Part shown: piece by piece, positions 23,908 through 33,006 of the stretch | Position numbering within the stretch: position 1 is the first letter of the stretch | How the letters are laid out: each line of letters starts with the position of its first letter | Origin: an uncultured Erysipelotrichaceae bacterium | Lineage (GTDB): Bacteria > Bacillota_I > Bacilli_A > RF39 > UBA660 | Direction of reading: 5' to 3' | DNA length: 37,877 nucleotides | Assembly: GCA_902775285.1 (NCBI GenBank) | Contig: CACYLI010000011.1 | Location: forward strand, 14,339 to 52,215 | Notes under the pieces: generated by a model | What the model was told of the DNA's origin: nothing | The model's input: the letters and a program-made list of their open reading frames with translations, nothing else | Databases searched by the model: none | Translations under genes and position numbers: made by a program

Positions 23908-24711
23908 ATGAAAAACTATTTATTAAATTTTAAAAAGTATATATTTTTATTAAAAGAACTTATAAAAAGAGATTTTAAAGTAAAATATAAGAGAAGTTTT
24001 TTAGGTGTAATATGGAGTATTTTATATCCATTATTGATGATGAGTGTAATGGCAATAGTTTTTTCTAATATGTTTAAATTTAAAATGGAAGGTGTAAATT
24101 TTTTAGTTTATTTAATGAGTGGTTTAATTATATTTAATTTTTTTAGTGATGCCACAAATAATACACTAACAGCAATAACTGGTAATGGTTCATTAATTAA
24201 TAAGGTTTATATTCCTAAATATATTTTTCCTTTAGCAAAGGTTTTATTTGCTCTTGTAAATTTTTCATTTACTCTAATTCCATTTTTTTTAATTGTTTTT
24301 TTAACTGGAAATGAAATTGAAAAAACCAAGTGTTTTATTAATATTTATTATTTATTATTGCCTTATATTTTTATATGTGTCTTTATGTTTACTTTAGGCA
24401 TTAGTTATATTTTATCGACTGTTACAGTTTTTTTAAGAGATATGATATATATTTGGGGTATATGTTTGACAATTTTAAATTACTTTACTCCAATTTTTTA
24501 TTCAATTGATATTTTACCAGAAAATGTTCATACAATTTTTAAGTTTAATCCACTTTACGTATATATAAATGGTATAAGAGAAATTGTCTTGTTTTCGAAT
24601 CCTATTACATCGACTTATCTAATTGCAATGTTTTTATATGGTTTTATTACATTAATAATAGGCTTATTTGTTTTTAAGAAAAAACAAGATAAATTTGTTT
24701 ACTACATATAA
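23908..24711 (+). CDS. ABC-2 polysaccharide exporter permease (Wzm/TagG type)
   Basis: The 267-residue membrane subunit of an ABC exporter moves a finished glycan or teichoic-type polymer on its lipid carrier across the membrane. It has six hydrophobic segments and the N-terminal pattern LIKRDFKVKYKRSFLGVIWS that is diagnostic for this family. Late motifs include YFTPIFYSIDILPEN and FNPLYVYINGIREIVL. It starts 46 nt after the -10 region behind a GGGTGATT site and shares one base with the in-frame ATG of the ATPase gene. Substrate identity depends on the glycan genes downstream. Confidence 0.92.
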   Translation: MKNYLLNFKKYIFLLKELIKRDFKVKYKRSFLGVIWSILYPLLMMSVMAIVFSNMFKFKMEGVNFLVYLMSGLIIFNFFSDATNNTLTAITGNGSLINKVYIPKYIFPLAKVLFALVNFSFTLIPFFLIVFLTGNEIEKTKCFINIYYLLLPYIFICVFMFTLGISYILSTVTVFLRDMIYIWGICLTILNYFTPIFYSIDILPENVHTIFKFNPLYVYINGIREIVLFSNPITSTYLIAMFLYGFITLIIGLFVFKKKQDKFVYYI

Positions 24712-24722
24712 TGAGGTGGATT

Positions 24723-25475
24723 ATGATAGAGTTGAAAAATATATCAATGAAATTTAATTTAGGAATAGAAAAAGATAGTTCTTTAAAACTGTTATTTATT
24801 AAGCTTTTAAGCTTAAAAAAATCAAAAAAAATAAAGGTAAAAAATAACAATGATTTTTGGGCTTTAAAAAATGTTAGTTTAAAGATATCTAAAGGTGATG
24901 TCATCGGAATAATTGGACCAAATGGAGCAGGAAAATCGACATTATTAAAGATTATTGCTGGTGTTTATAAACCAACTAAAGGTATAATTAAAGTAAATGG
25001 TAATATATCTCCAATGATTGAATTAGGTGCAGGATTTGATGGAGAATTGACTGCAAGAGAAAACATCTATTTGAATGGAGCTATACTTGGTTATTCAAGT
25101 TCTTTTATTGATGAAAAATTTGATGAAATTGTTGATTTCTCTGAATTAAAGGATTTTTTGGATGTACCTATTAAAAATTTTTCTTCAGGTATGGTAGCTA
25201 AGCTTGCTTTTTCTATTTCTACTCTTGTTGATCCTGAAATCTTAATTGTTGATGAAATACTATCAGTAGGAGATTTACATTTTCAGCAGAAAAGTTTAAA
25301 TAAAATGATGTCTATGATTAAGAATAAAAGTACAACAGTTATTTATGTTTCTCATTCCATGGATTCTATAAAAAAAATATGCGATAAAGTTGTTTGGTTA
25401 GAGCATGGAAGCGTAAAAAAATTTGGAAATACAAATGAAGTGTGCAAAGAATATATTAAAAGTCAAAACTATTAG
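24723..25475 (+). CDS. ABC exporter ATPase (Wzt/TagH type)
   Basis: The 250-residue ATP-binding partner of the permease. Walker A is GPNGAGKST, the Q/signature region is NFSSGM and Walker B is ILIVDE, followed by YVSHSMDSI with the H-loop. The NISPMIELGAGFDGELTARENI segment is typical for polysaccharide exporters. It lacks the extra C-terminal carbohydrate-binding domain found in Wzt of some O-antigens. I prefer ATG 24723 (after GAGGTGG); the in-frame ATG at 24711 overlaps the permease stop but has no ribosome site. Confidence 0.93.
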   Translation: MIELKNISMKFNLGIEKDSSLKLLFIKLLSLKKSKKIKVKNNNDFWALKNVSLKISKGDVIGIIGPNGAGKSTLLKIIAGVYKPTKGIIKVNGNISPMIELGAGFDGELTARENIYLNGAILGYSSSFIDEKFDEIVDFSELKDFLDVPIKNFSSGMVAKLAFSISTLVDPEILIVDEILSVGDLHFQQKSLNKMMSMIKNKSTTVIYVSHSMDSIKKICDKVVWLEHGSVKKFGNTNEVCKEYIKSQNY

Positions 25476-25486
25476 GAGGAATGAAT

Positions 25487-26464
25487 ATGATAGTTACAAG
25501 AACACCATTTAGAATTAGCTTATGTGGAGGTGGCAGTGATTTACCAGCATTTTATGAAAAAAATGGTGGATGTGTCATAAGTACAACAATAAATAAATAT
25601 ATGTATATAACTTCTCATCCATCATTTGATAAAAAAATCACTACTGTTAAGTATTCTACTGTTGAAAGTGTAAGCGATATTAAAAAAATAAAACATAAGT
25701 ATTTTAAACAATGCCTTTTGGATGAAAAAATAAAAGGAATTGAGATTACATCAATAGCTGATGTTCCTCAAGGAACAGGACTTGGTTCATCTTCTGCATT
25801 TACTGTTGGTTTATTAAACAATTTAAAATGCTATAAAAGAGAGTATATATCAAAAGGTGATCTTGCAAAAATGGCATGTGAACTTGAAATTGATAAATTA
25901 GGTAATCCAATCGGAAAACAAGATCAATATGCAGCAGCATATGGTGGATTAAATTTCTATCAATTTAATAAAGATGGTAGTGTAGATGTTGAACCTGTTT
26001 TACTTGCTCATGATAAATTTAAACAACTTGAAAAAAATCTAATAATGCTATATGTTGGTGGAGAACATAGTGCTTCTGAAATATTAAAAGAACAAAGTAA
26101 AAATATGATAAGTGCTAAAGAAAAAGAAGATGGTCAAAAAAGAATAGTTGAATTGACTTATAAATTAAAATATGAGCTTGAACACAACAACATAGATGCA
26201 GTAGGATTAACACTTCATGAAAATTGGTTAATTAAAAAAACATTGGCTAATGGTATAAGTAATCCAAAATTTGATAAATGGTATGATAAAGCATTAAAAA
26301 ATGGTGCATTGGGAGGAAAAATATTGGGTGCAGGAGGAAGTGGTTTCTTTTTATTCTATGTTCCTGAAGAAAAACAGGAGAATTTTAGAAAAGCTATGAA
26401 GGGACTTCCAGAGATGAGTTTTAAGTTTGATCATACAGGTACTATAGTAATGTTTGTTGATTAG
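25487..26464 (+). CDS. hddA: D-glycero-alpha-D-manno-heptose-7-phosphate kinase
   Basis: GHMP-family kinase that makes D-glycero-alpha-D-manno-heptose 1,7-bisphosphate, the second step of GDP-heptose synthesis. It has TRTPFRISLCGGGSDLPAFY at the start, the ATP loop PQGTGLGSSSAFTVG and the C-terminal GGKILGAGGSGFFLFY. It has 325 residues. AGGAGG (25474-25479) is 7 nt before ATG 25487, so that start is preferred over ATG 25481. GHMP kinases for other sugars are alternatives, but adjacent GmhA and GmhB/HddC support heptose. Confidence 0.92.
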   Translation: MIVTRTPFRISLCGGGSDLPAFYEKNGGCVISTTINKYMYITSHPSFDKKITTVKYSTVESVSDIKKIKHKYFKQCLLDEKIKGIEITSIADVPQGTGLGSSSAFTVGLLNNLKCYKREYISKGDLAKMACELEIDKLGNPIGKQDQYAAAYGGLNFYQFNKDGSVDVEPVLLAHDKFKQLEKNLIMLYVGGEHSASEILKEQSKNMISAKEKEDGQKRIVELTYKLKYELEHNNIDAVGLTLHENWLIKKTLANGISNPKFDKWYDKALKNGALGGKILGAGGSGFFLFYVPEEKQENFRKAMKGLPEMSFKFDHTGTIVMFVD

Positions 26465-26477
26465 GAGGTATTATTAG

Positions 26478-27416
26478 ATGAGAACATTAGTTACAGGTGG
26501 AGCTGGATTTATTGGTACACATTTAGTTGAAAGATTACTAAAAGAAGGAAACGAAGTAATTTGTGTAGATAATTTTACACTAGGGAAAAGAGAAAATGTT
26601 GATAAATTTCTTGATAATAAAAAGTATAAGTTTTATGAGATTGATATTAATGATAATGAAACTTTTTGTGAAAAATTAAAAAATGAAAAAATAGATATTA
26701 TATATCATTTAGCAGCAAATTCAGATATTCAAAAGGGTGGTAAGAATCCTGAAGTTGATTATGAAGATACTTTTATGACAACTAGAGGTGTTTTAGAATT
26801 AATGAGAAGAAATAATATTAAGAATCTATTTTTCTCATCAACATCTGCAATTTATGGTGATGAAAGTGATAAAATGTTATCAGAAGATTTAGGGGGATTG
26901 CTTCCTATTTCATACTATGGAGGAGCTAAATTTGCTTCTGAAAACTTCATATCATCTTATTCTTATATGAATGATTTCAACACTATGATTTTTAGATTTC
27001 CAAATGTAATTGGACCAAATTTAACTCATGGTGTAATATTTGATTTTGCCAAAAAACTAAAAAACAATCCTAAAGAGCTAGAAATATTAGGAGATGGAAC
27101 TCAAACCAAACCATATATTTATGTCTTAGATTTAATTGATTGCATTATGTTTATGACTAAACAAATTGATAAAGGTGTTCATATATATAATGTTGGAGTT
27201 GAATCTGCAACATCAGTAACAAAAATAGCAGATATCGTATGTGAAGAACTAGGTTATAAAAATGTAAAATATAATTATACTGGTGGAAATGTTGGCTGGA
27301 AAGGTGATGTTCCAAAATTTCAATATGATTTAACAAAAATTCATAATGCTGGTTGGACAGCAAATTATACATCTGATGAGGCAGTAAGAGAAACAGTGAA
27401 AGTATTAAAAAAATAA
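26478..27416 (+). CDS. NAD-dependent sugar epimerase/dehydratase (extended SDR)
   Basis: The 312-residue nucleotide-sugar enzyme has a Rossmann NAD motif (TGGAGFIGTH), the LAANSDI segment, SSTSAIYGD with the catalytic Ser/Thr, and YGGAKFASE as the YxxxK pair. It also has RFPNVIGPNLTHG. This pattern fits UDP-glucose/GDP-sugar 4-epimerases and related 4,6-dehydratases. It lies within the heptose genes, so its substrate may be GDP-heptose or another nucleotide sugar. Which epimer it makes cannot be read from the sequence. An AGGAGG site overlaps the hddA stop region. Confidence 0.85.
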   Translation: MRTLVTGGAGFIGTHLVERLLKEGNEVICVDNFTLGKRENVDKFLDNKKYKFYEIDINDNETFCEKLKNEKIDIIYHLAANSDIQKGGKNPEVDYEDTFMTTRGVLELMRRNNIKNLFFSSTSAIYGDESDKMLSEDLGGLLPISYYGGAKFASENFISSYSYMNDFNTMIFRFPNVIGPNLTHGVIFDFAKKLKNNPKELEILGDGTQTKPYIYVLDLIDCIMFMTKQIDKGVHIYNVGVESATSVTKIADIVCEELGYKNVKYNYTGGNVGWKGDVPKFQYDLTKIHNAGWTANYTSDEAVRETVKVLKK

Positions 27417-27431
27417 TTAGGGGGTGTATTA

Positions 27432-28760
27432 TTGAAAGCAGTAATTCAAGCAGGTGGTAAAGGTACAAGAATTAGTTCAATAACAGGAGATAATATTCCA
27501 AAACCAATGTTAGAAATTTCTAATTATCCTATTCTTTATCATCAAATAATGAATTTAAAAAAGAGTGGAATTAAAGATATTACAATAATAGTTGGACATT
27601 TGGGAAACATTATACAAGAGTATTTTGAAGATGGTAAAAAGTTTGGAGTTAATATTACATATGTAGTAGAAGATCCTAATAAACCACTTGGTACCGCTGG
27701 AGCATTATATTATTTAAAAAATAAGATTGATGATGATTTTATATTCTTATTAGCTGATGTTTTTATTGATATAGATTTTAAAAAAATGGAATATTTTCAT
27801 TATAAAAATGATGCAGATGTTACATTGTTGACACATCCAAATTCACATCCTTATGATAGTGATTTAGTTGTATCAGATAAAAATAATAAAGTATTGAAGT
27901 TTGATCATAAAACAAATGATAGGACTAAGTATAATTATCATAATTTGGTTAATGCAGGAGTAATGATTTTTTCAAAAGAAACTTTAAACTATATACAAGA
28001 AGAAAAAAAATATAGTTATGAAAAAGACATAATTGCTCCATTAATAAAAAATGGCAAAGTTTTTTCTTATAAGTCAAGTGAGTATGCAAAAGATATGGGA
28101 ACTCCCGAAAGATATATTATGGTTCAAAAAGATTATGATAATGGTCTAATAGAATTAAAAAATCTAAGTAGAAAACAAAAATGTATTTTTATAGACAGGG
28201 ATGGTACCATAAACAAATATGTAGGCTTTTTAAGAAACGAATCTCAAATGGAGTTGATTCCTGGAGTGTCAACAGCAATAAAGAATATTAATAATTCTGA
28301 ATACTTATGTATTGTTATTACAAATCAACCAATAATAGCCCGTGGAGAAGTAACTGTTGATCAATTGGATGAAATACATAAAAAAATGGAAAAACTATTA
28401 GGAAATGATGGTGCCTATATTAATGATTTATATTATTGTCCTCATCACCCTGATAGAGGATATGAAGGAGAGGTAACAGAATTAAAAGTAGTATGCGATT
28501 GTAGAAAACCATCAACTGGTCTTATAAAAAAAGCTGTTGAAGATTATAATATTGATTTATCACAATCATTTATGATAGGAGATTCTACCTTAGATATTAA
28601 ATTAGCAGAAAATTCTGGTATGAAAAGTATTCTTCTTTTAACTGGTCAAGCAGGTGGGGATGGAAAATATGATGTTACTCCAGATTATATTTGTGACAAC
28701 TTAATTGATGCTGTTAATGTAGTTTTAAATAATGAAAAAGAAAGGATTTTAAAGAAATGA
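27432..28760 (+). CDS. Fused HddC-type nucleotidyltransferase and GmhB-type heptose phosphatase
   Basis: A 442-residue two-enzyme protein from TTG 27432, behind AGGGGGTG. Residues 1 to about 235 are a nucleotidyltransferase: VIQAGGKGTRI and PKPMLEI, then LGTAGALYY, and DMGTPERY at the end. From about 250 a HAD-IIIA phosphatase follows: DRDGTIN (Asp255/Asp257), TNQPIIARGE, the zinc-like CPHHPDRGYEGE with CDCRKP, and MIGDSTLDI. Together they would remove the 7-phosphate from heptose 1,7-bisphosphate (GmhB) and attach GMP (HddC). The order and fusion put the third and fourth steps on one chain. It overlaps gmhA by 4 nt. Confidence 0.9.
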   Translation: MKAVIQAGGKGTRISSITGDNIPKPMLEISNYPILYHQIMNLKKSGIKDITIIVGHLGNIIQEYFEDGKKFGVNITYVVEDPNKPLGTAGALYYLKNKIDDDFIFLLADVFIDIDFKKMEYFHYKNDADVTLLTHPNSHPYDSDLVVSDKNNKVLKFDHKTNDRTKYNYHNLVNAGVMIFSKETLNYIQEEKKYSYEKDIIAPLIKNGKVFSYKSSEYAKDMGTPERYIMVQKDYDNGLIELKNLSRKQKCIFIDRDGTINKYVGFLRNESQMELIPGVSTAIKNINNSEYLCIVITNQPIIARGEVTVDQLDEIHKKMEKLLGNDGAYINDLYYCPHHPDRGYEGEVTELKVVCDCRKPSTGLIKKAVEDYNIDLSQSFMIGDSTLDIKLAENSGMKSILLLTGQAGGDGKYDVTPDYICDNLIDAVNVVLNNEKERILKK

Positions 28761-29365
28761 GCATAAAAAAAATTAATTTTAAAAATGCAATAAAAGAATA
28801 TTATGATAGAGAGATTAGAGTGATACAAAATCTTAATCTTGATGAAATAAATGAAGCTATGAATGCTATTTATAAAACATATGAAAAGAAAGGTACTATA
28901 TATGTTTGTGGAAATGGTGGGAGTGCTGCAACAGCCTCACATATGCAAAATGATTTTAATAAAGGTATTTCAGAATATGTCGATAACAAATTTAGATTTT
29001 ATTGTTTAAATGATAATTATCCTACAGTTATGGCTATTGCAAATGATATTGGGTATGAAGAAGTATTTAGATTTCAATTGATTAATAAAATAAATAAAAA
29101 TGATTTGTTTATTGGAATAAGCGGGTCTGGCAATTCAAAAAATGTTTTAAATGCAGCAATGTATGCTAAAGAATGTGGTATAAAAGTAATTGGGATAACA
29201 GGATATAAAGGTGGTAAGCTAAAAGAAATTGCAGATTATAAAATGCATGTCGCTGAAGAAGATATGCAAATAGATGAAGATATTCATATGACTTTTGATC
29301 ATATGATGATGAAAATATTTTATAATTTTCTTACAAAAGAGAAAATTACAGGAAATAATAAATAA
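28757..29365 (+). CDS. gmhA: Sedoheptulose-7-phosphate isomerase
   Basis: SIS-domain enzyme of 202 residues that converts sedoheptulose 7-phosphate to D-glycero-D-manno-heptose 7-phosphate, the first step of the pathway. It has VCGNGGSAATASHMQNDF, SGSGNSKNVLNAA and EEDMQIDEDIHMTFDHM, with metal/active-site residues. It overlaps the HddC-GmhB gene by 4 nt. The four heptose activities are thus all in one operon with the ABC exporter. The next gene follows after 21 nt with an AAGGTG site. Confidence 0.93.
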   Translation: MSIKKINFKNAIKEYYDREIRVIQNLNLDEINEAMNAIYKTYEKKGTIYVCGNGGSAATASHMQNDFNKGISEYVDNKFRFYCLNDNYPTVMAIANDIGYEEVFRFQLINKINKNDLFIGISGSGNSKNVLNAAMYAKECGIKVIGITGYKGGKLKEIADYKMHVAEEDMQIDEDIHMTFDHMMMKIFYNFLTKEKITGNNK

Positions 29366-29386
29366 CGTATTTAATAAGGTGATAAA

Positions 29387-32300
29387 ATGGAAAAAATAAG
29401 TGTTATAATTCCGGTGTATAATGTTGCAGATTATCTACAAAAATGTTTGAATAGTGTTTATAGTCAAACATATAATAATTTAGAAATAATTTGTGTTTAT
29501 ACAAAGTCAAAAGATGATAGTTATAAAATTCTCAAATCACAAAAAGATAAAAGAATACATATAATAAGAAGAGATGATGGCGGCTTAGGTGGAGCAAGAA
29601 ATACTGGAATGCAAGTTGCTACTGGAGAATATATCTTTTTTCTTGATAGTGATGATTGGATTGAAGATAATGCTATTGAATTATTATATAATAAAATTAT
29701 TGAAGAAAAATCTGATTTTGTAGTTTTTCCTTTTTTTTCATATGATTCAGAAAATGAAAAAGTATTAGATAACGAATGGGGCTCAAAACTTAATTTTGAT
29801 TTGGTTAGAAGTCCTTTTTCAATAAAAGATTTGCCCGATAAATCAGTTATTTCTGAAAATAGTATAGTTGTTGCATGGAATAAACTATATAAAAAATCAT
29901 TTTTAATTAATAATCAAATTGTTTTTTTAGAAAATTTAAGGTATGAAGATAATCCCTTTTATTATAATTGTTTATTAAAAGCAAATAAAATATCTTTTAT
30001 AAACAAAAAATTATTATACTATAGAGTTAAAAGAAAAAACTCTTTACAATCAACTAATTATGATAATATAAATGTATTAGATATTGTTCCGATTATGAGT
30101 GATGTTTATAATAGTTTTAAAAAATCTAGTGTTAATGCAAATGTATTAAAATATATGGAAAACTATATTTTAAATGAATTTGTTTGGAGATATGAATTAA
30201 TGAACACCAACACTTATAAATATAAGAATATGATTAAACAGATGTTTAATGAATCATTTTATAATATTTTTTTGGATAAAATTGGTTCAAATCATAAAAT
30301 TATTAACAGCAAAGTTAAATATGAAAACAATAAAAAAATTAAAGTTTCTATAATAGTACCAGTATATAAAGTTGAAAAATATATAGAAGATTGTATTTTA
30401 TCAATAATAAATCAATCTTTAAAAGAAATAGAGATACTATTTATAGATGATCATTCACCTGATGATTCAATGACAATTGTTAGAGAGTATGCAAAAAATG
30501 ACAAAAGAATTCATATTTTTAGTACTTCTGAAAACTCAGGCGCTGGTGTTGCAAGAAATATAGGATTAGAGAATGCAAAAGGTAATTATGTAATTTTTAT
30601 GGATCCTGATGATATGTTTGCTAATGACAATATCGTGGAAAAAATGTACAATGAAGCAAATAGAAATGAATATACAACTATTTGTGCTAATATATATGTT
30701 GTTAATCGTGATAGCCATTATAAAAAATATGGATTATTAAGTGAATATAATGGATATGTAGTTAAAGAAAATAAAATAATTGAGTATAAAGATTATGATG
30801 TGTGGTCATCATGGGGTTTTACACGTTTTATGTATTCAAATAAAATAATAAAGAGCAATAATATTAGATTTCCAAATGTACGAAATTATGAAGACCCTAT
30901 TTTTTTAATTAATTATATTTCTAAAGTTAATAAAATATATCAAATAGCTGAACCAATGTATTTATATAGGTATATTGAAAAAAAATCAAATGTAAAATTT
31001 GAAACTATAAACAATATAATAATTGGAATGGAATTTTTATTTGATTATTACAAAAGTAATGAACTTATGATTCAGTATTCAAATGAGTATAGAAACTTGG
31101 TTAATTTTATTAATAATGATTTTATCAATTTTATAAATCAAAATAATTCTGAAAGTAAAAAAGCAAGAAATATTATAAATAGCCTTTTAGAAAAAATTGA
31201 TTTTGATATTATAAAAAAATATTATAATGGTGAAATTATAAAGAAAATATCGCCAATTAAAGAAAAAGAATCAAAGATTAGAAATATTTTAAAAAATATA
31301 AAAATTAGTTTTAAAAAAATAATAAAAGCTATTATAATTTTTTTTATAAAGCCATTTTATTCAAGATTAATGAATAGAATTGACAATAGAATAGAAAGTA
31401 GAATGCAAGATATATATCTTCAAAGAGAAGTTTTAGATATAGTATATAATAGGAGTTTAGATAACGAAAAAAGCATTTCAACTTTATTTGAAAATTTTGA
31501 TAATAATTCAAAGAATATACAAGATGTAATAGATAAGTCATTCAAAATTTCTAAGAAAGTTGATAGTATAAATAAGACAAATAGTGAGATAATTCAAAAA
31601 ATTTCAGTCTTGGAAAAAAATGATTTAAATGCTAGAAAAAAAGTAAATGAAACAGACAATAAAATTTCTATTTTAAATAATAATGTATCTGTAATAGATG
31701 ATAAAATGTCATTATTAAATAATAATGTATCAGTAATAGAAAATACATTAGATTGTAGAACAAAAGTAGTAGAATCTAATATAGAAACCTTAAGAAGAGA
31801 AAATGTTTTTTTAAAAAAATATGTTGAAAACTACAAAGACTATAGTTCAAATTTAGCTAAATATAATGGTGGAAAAATAAGAATCGGTATATTATTTCAA
31901 ATTCCATCATTTTGGCCTTCAATTGAAGAATTATACTTATGCTTGAAGAATGATTCATCGTTTGATATTAGATTTTTTTTAGTAAACAATAATAAAGAAA
32001 AGTCACAATCTGCAGGTGCAAAAGAATTTTTAAAAAAGCTTGAAATTGATTTTGAATACGCAGATATAAATAATATTGATAAGTATAATCCACATATTTT
32101 AATTCTTCAATCACCATATGATATGTGGCATAGGGAAAAAGAATTATATAGTGAAAACTTATTTAAAAAAGGCTATCGTATTATTTATATACCTTATGGT
32201 TTTGAAATATCAGATGAAAAAAGAAGTATAGAGTTACAATATAAACTTGAATTTTACAATTATTGTTGGAAAATATATACTAGTGGTGATGGCGTTAGAA

Positions 32301-33004
32301 ATCAATATTTAATCAATAATCCGCTTTTGGAAAATGTTGTTTTAAATCTTGGATTGCCTAAATTTGATTCAATATATAATAGAAGGTTTACGCCGATAAA
32401 GGAAAAAATAATCCATAATGGTAAAAAAAATATATTGTTAAAAATCCATTTTTCATTAACAATGGATTATATTGATAAAAAAACTGTTACTCCAAGCATT
32501 GAAATATATATAAATTTTTTAAATAAACAGTATAAGAAAGATAAGTATAATTTATATGTTATGTTACATCCAAAGTTTTATGATGAGATGGATGATAAAA
32601 CTAAGAATTTGTTTAATATTGCATTGGAAAACTCTGGTGCTATTCTTATAGAAGATGCTGATTATAGGCAAATATTATATAATATTTCAGCTGTAATAAG
32701 TGATAGAAGTGGAATGCTTTTAGAGTTTTCTGCACTTGATATTCCAATATTGTATATGGTAAATGAAATGTATGAAGAGAAAATTAATGTGGCATATGAA
32801 TATTTATTTAATTCATTTGATAAAGGAAAGAGTGAAAAAGATATGTATCATTTTATTGATAGTGTTTTGAATAATCTTGATTTAAATAAGAAACATAGAA
32901 ATGATGCATTCAAATCATGCATATCTTATTTTGATGGTAAAAGCGCTTATAGAATTTGTGAAGACATAAAAAAATCTTTATTAGAGGAAAAAAAAGGTGA
33001 TTAA
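29387..33004 (+). CDS. Multi-domain protein: two GT2 domains, coiled coil, CDP-glycerol-transferase-like domain
   Basis: A 1205-residue protein. Residues 1 to about 310: GT-A family 2 (VIIPVYNVADYLQKCLNSVY, Asp-rich DSDDW at about 87). From about 320: a second GT2 (VSIIVPVYKVEKYIEDCI, DPDD at about 406). A short basic/hydrophobic segment at about 640-660 is followed by a coiled coil (about 660-825) containing a 14-residue repeat (ISILNNNVSVIDDK / MSLLNNNVSVIENT). From about 830: a GT-B domain like TagB/TagF CDP-glycerol transferases (IRIGILFQIPSFWPS, YVMLHPKFY, SDRSGMLLEFSAL). It may add sugars and a polyol-phosphate to the same glycan. Which activity works is inferred from family only. An AAGGTG site lies before ATG. 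Confidence 0.85.
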   Translation: MEKISVIIPVYNVADYLQKCLNSVYSQTYNNLEIICVYTKSKDDSYKILKSQKDKRIHIIRRDDGGLGGARNTGMQVATGEYIFFLDSDDWIEDNAIELLYNKIIEEKSDFVVFPFFSYDSENEKVLDNEWGSKLNFDLVRSPFSIKDLPDKSVISENSIVVAWNKLYKKSFLINNQIVFLENLRYEDNPFYYNCLLKANKISFINKKLLYYRVKRKNSLQSTNYDNINVLDIVPIMSDVYNSFKKSSVNANVLKYMENYILNEFVWRYELMNTNTYKYKNMIKQMFNESFYNIFLDKIGSNHKIINSKVKYENNKKIKVSIIVPVYKVEKYIEDCILSIINQSLKEIEILFIDDHSPDDSMTIVREYAKNDKRIHIFSTSENSGAGVARNIGLENAKGNYVIFMDPDDMFANDNIVEKMYNEANRNEYTTICANIYVVNRDSHYKKYGLLSEYNGYVVKENKIIEYKDYDVWSSWGFTRFMYSNKIIKSNNIRFPNVRNYEDPIFLINYISKVNKIYQIAEPMYLYRYIEKKSNVKFETINNIIIGMEFLFDYYKSNELMIQYSNEYRNLVNFINNDFINFINQNNSESKKARNIINSLLEKIDFDIIKKYYNGEIIKKISPIKEKESKIRNILKNIKISFKKIIKAIIIFFIKPFYSRLMNRIDNRIESRMQDIYLQREVLDIVYNRSLDNEKSISTLFENFDNNSKNIQDVIDKSFKISKKVDSINKTNSEIIQKISVLEKNDLNARKKVNETDNKISILNNNVSVIDDKMSLLNNNVSVIENTLDCRTKVVESNIETLRRENVFLKKYVENYKDYSSNLAKYNGGKIRIGILFQIPSFWPSIEELYLCLKNDSSFDIRFFLVNNNKEKSQSAGAKEFLKKLEIDFEYADINNIDKYNPHILILQSPYDMWHREKELYSENLFKKGYRIIYIPYGFEISDEKRSIELQYKLEFYNYCWKIYTSGDGVRNQYLINNPLLENVVLNLGLPKFDSIYNRRFTPIKEKIIHNGKKNILLKIHFSLTMDYIDKKTVTPSIEIYINFLNKQYKKDKYNLYVMLHPKFYDEMDDKTKNLFNIALENSGAILIEDADYRQILYNISAVISDRSGMLLEFSALDIPILYMVNEMYEEKINVAYEYLFNSFDKGKSEKDMYHFIDSVLNNLDLNKKHRNDAFKSCISYFDGKSAYRICEDIKKSLLEEKKGD

Positions 33005-33006
33005 AT

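Noticed and set aside
27157..27468. Minus-strand His/Leu-rich open frame
   Set aside because: Antisense to the epimerase and HddC genes, repetitive composition, no ribosome site.
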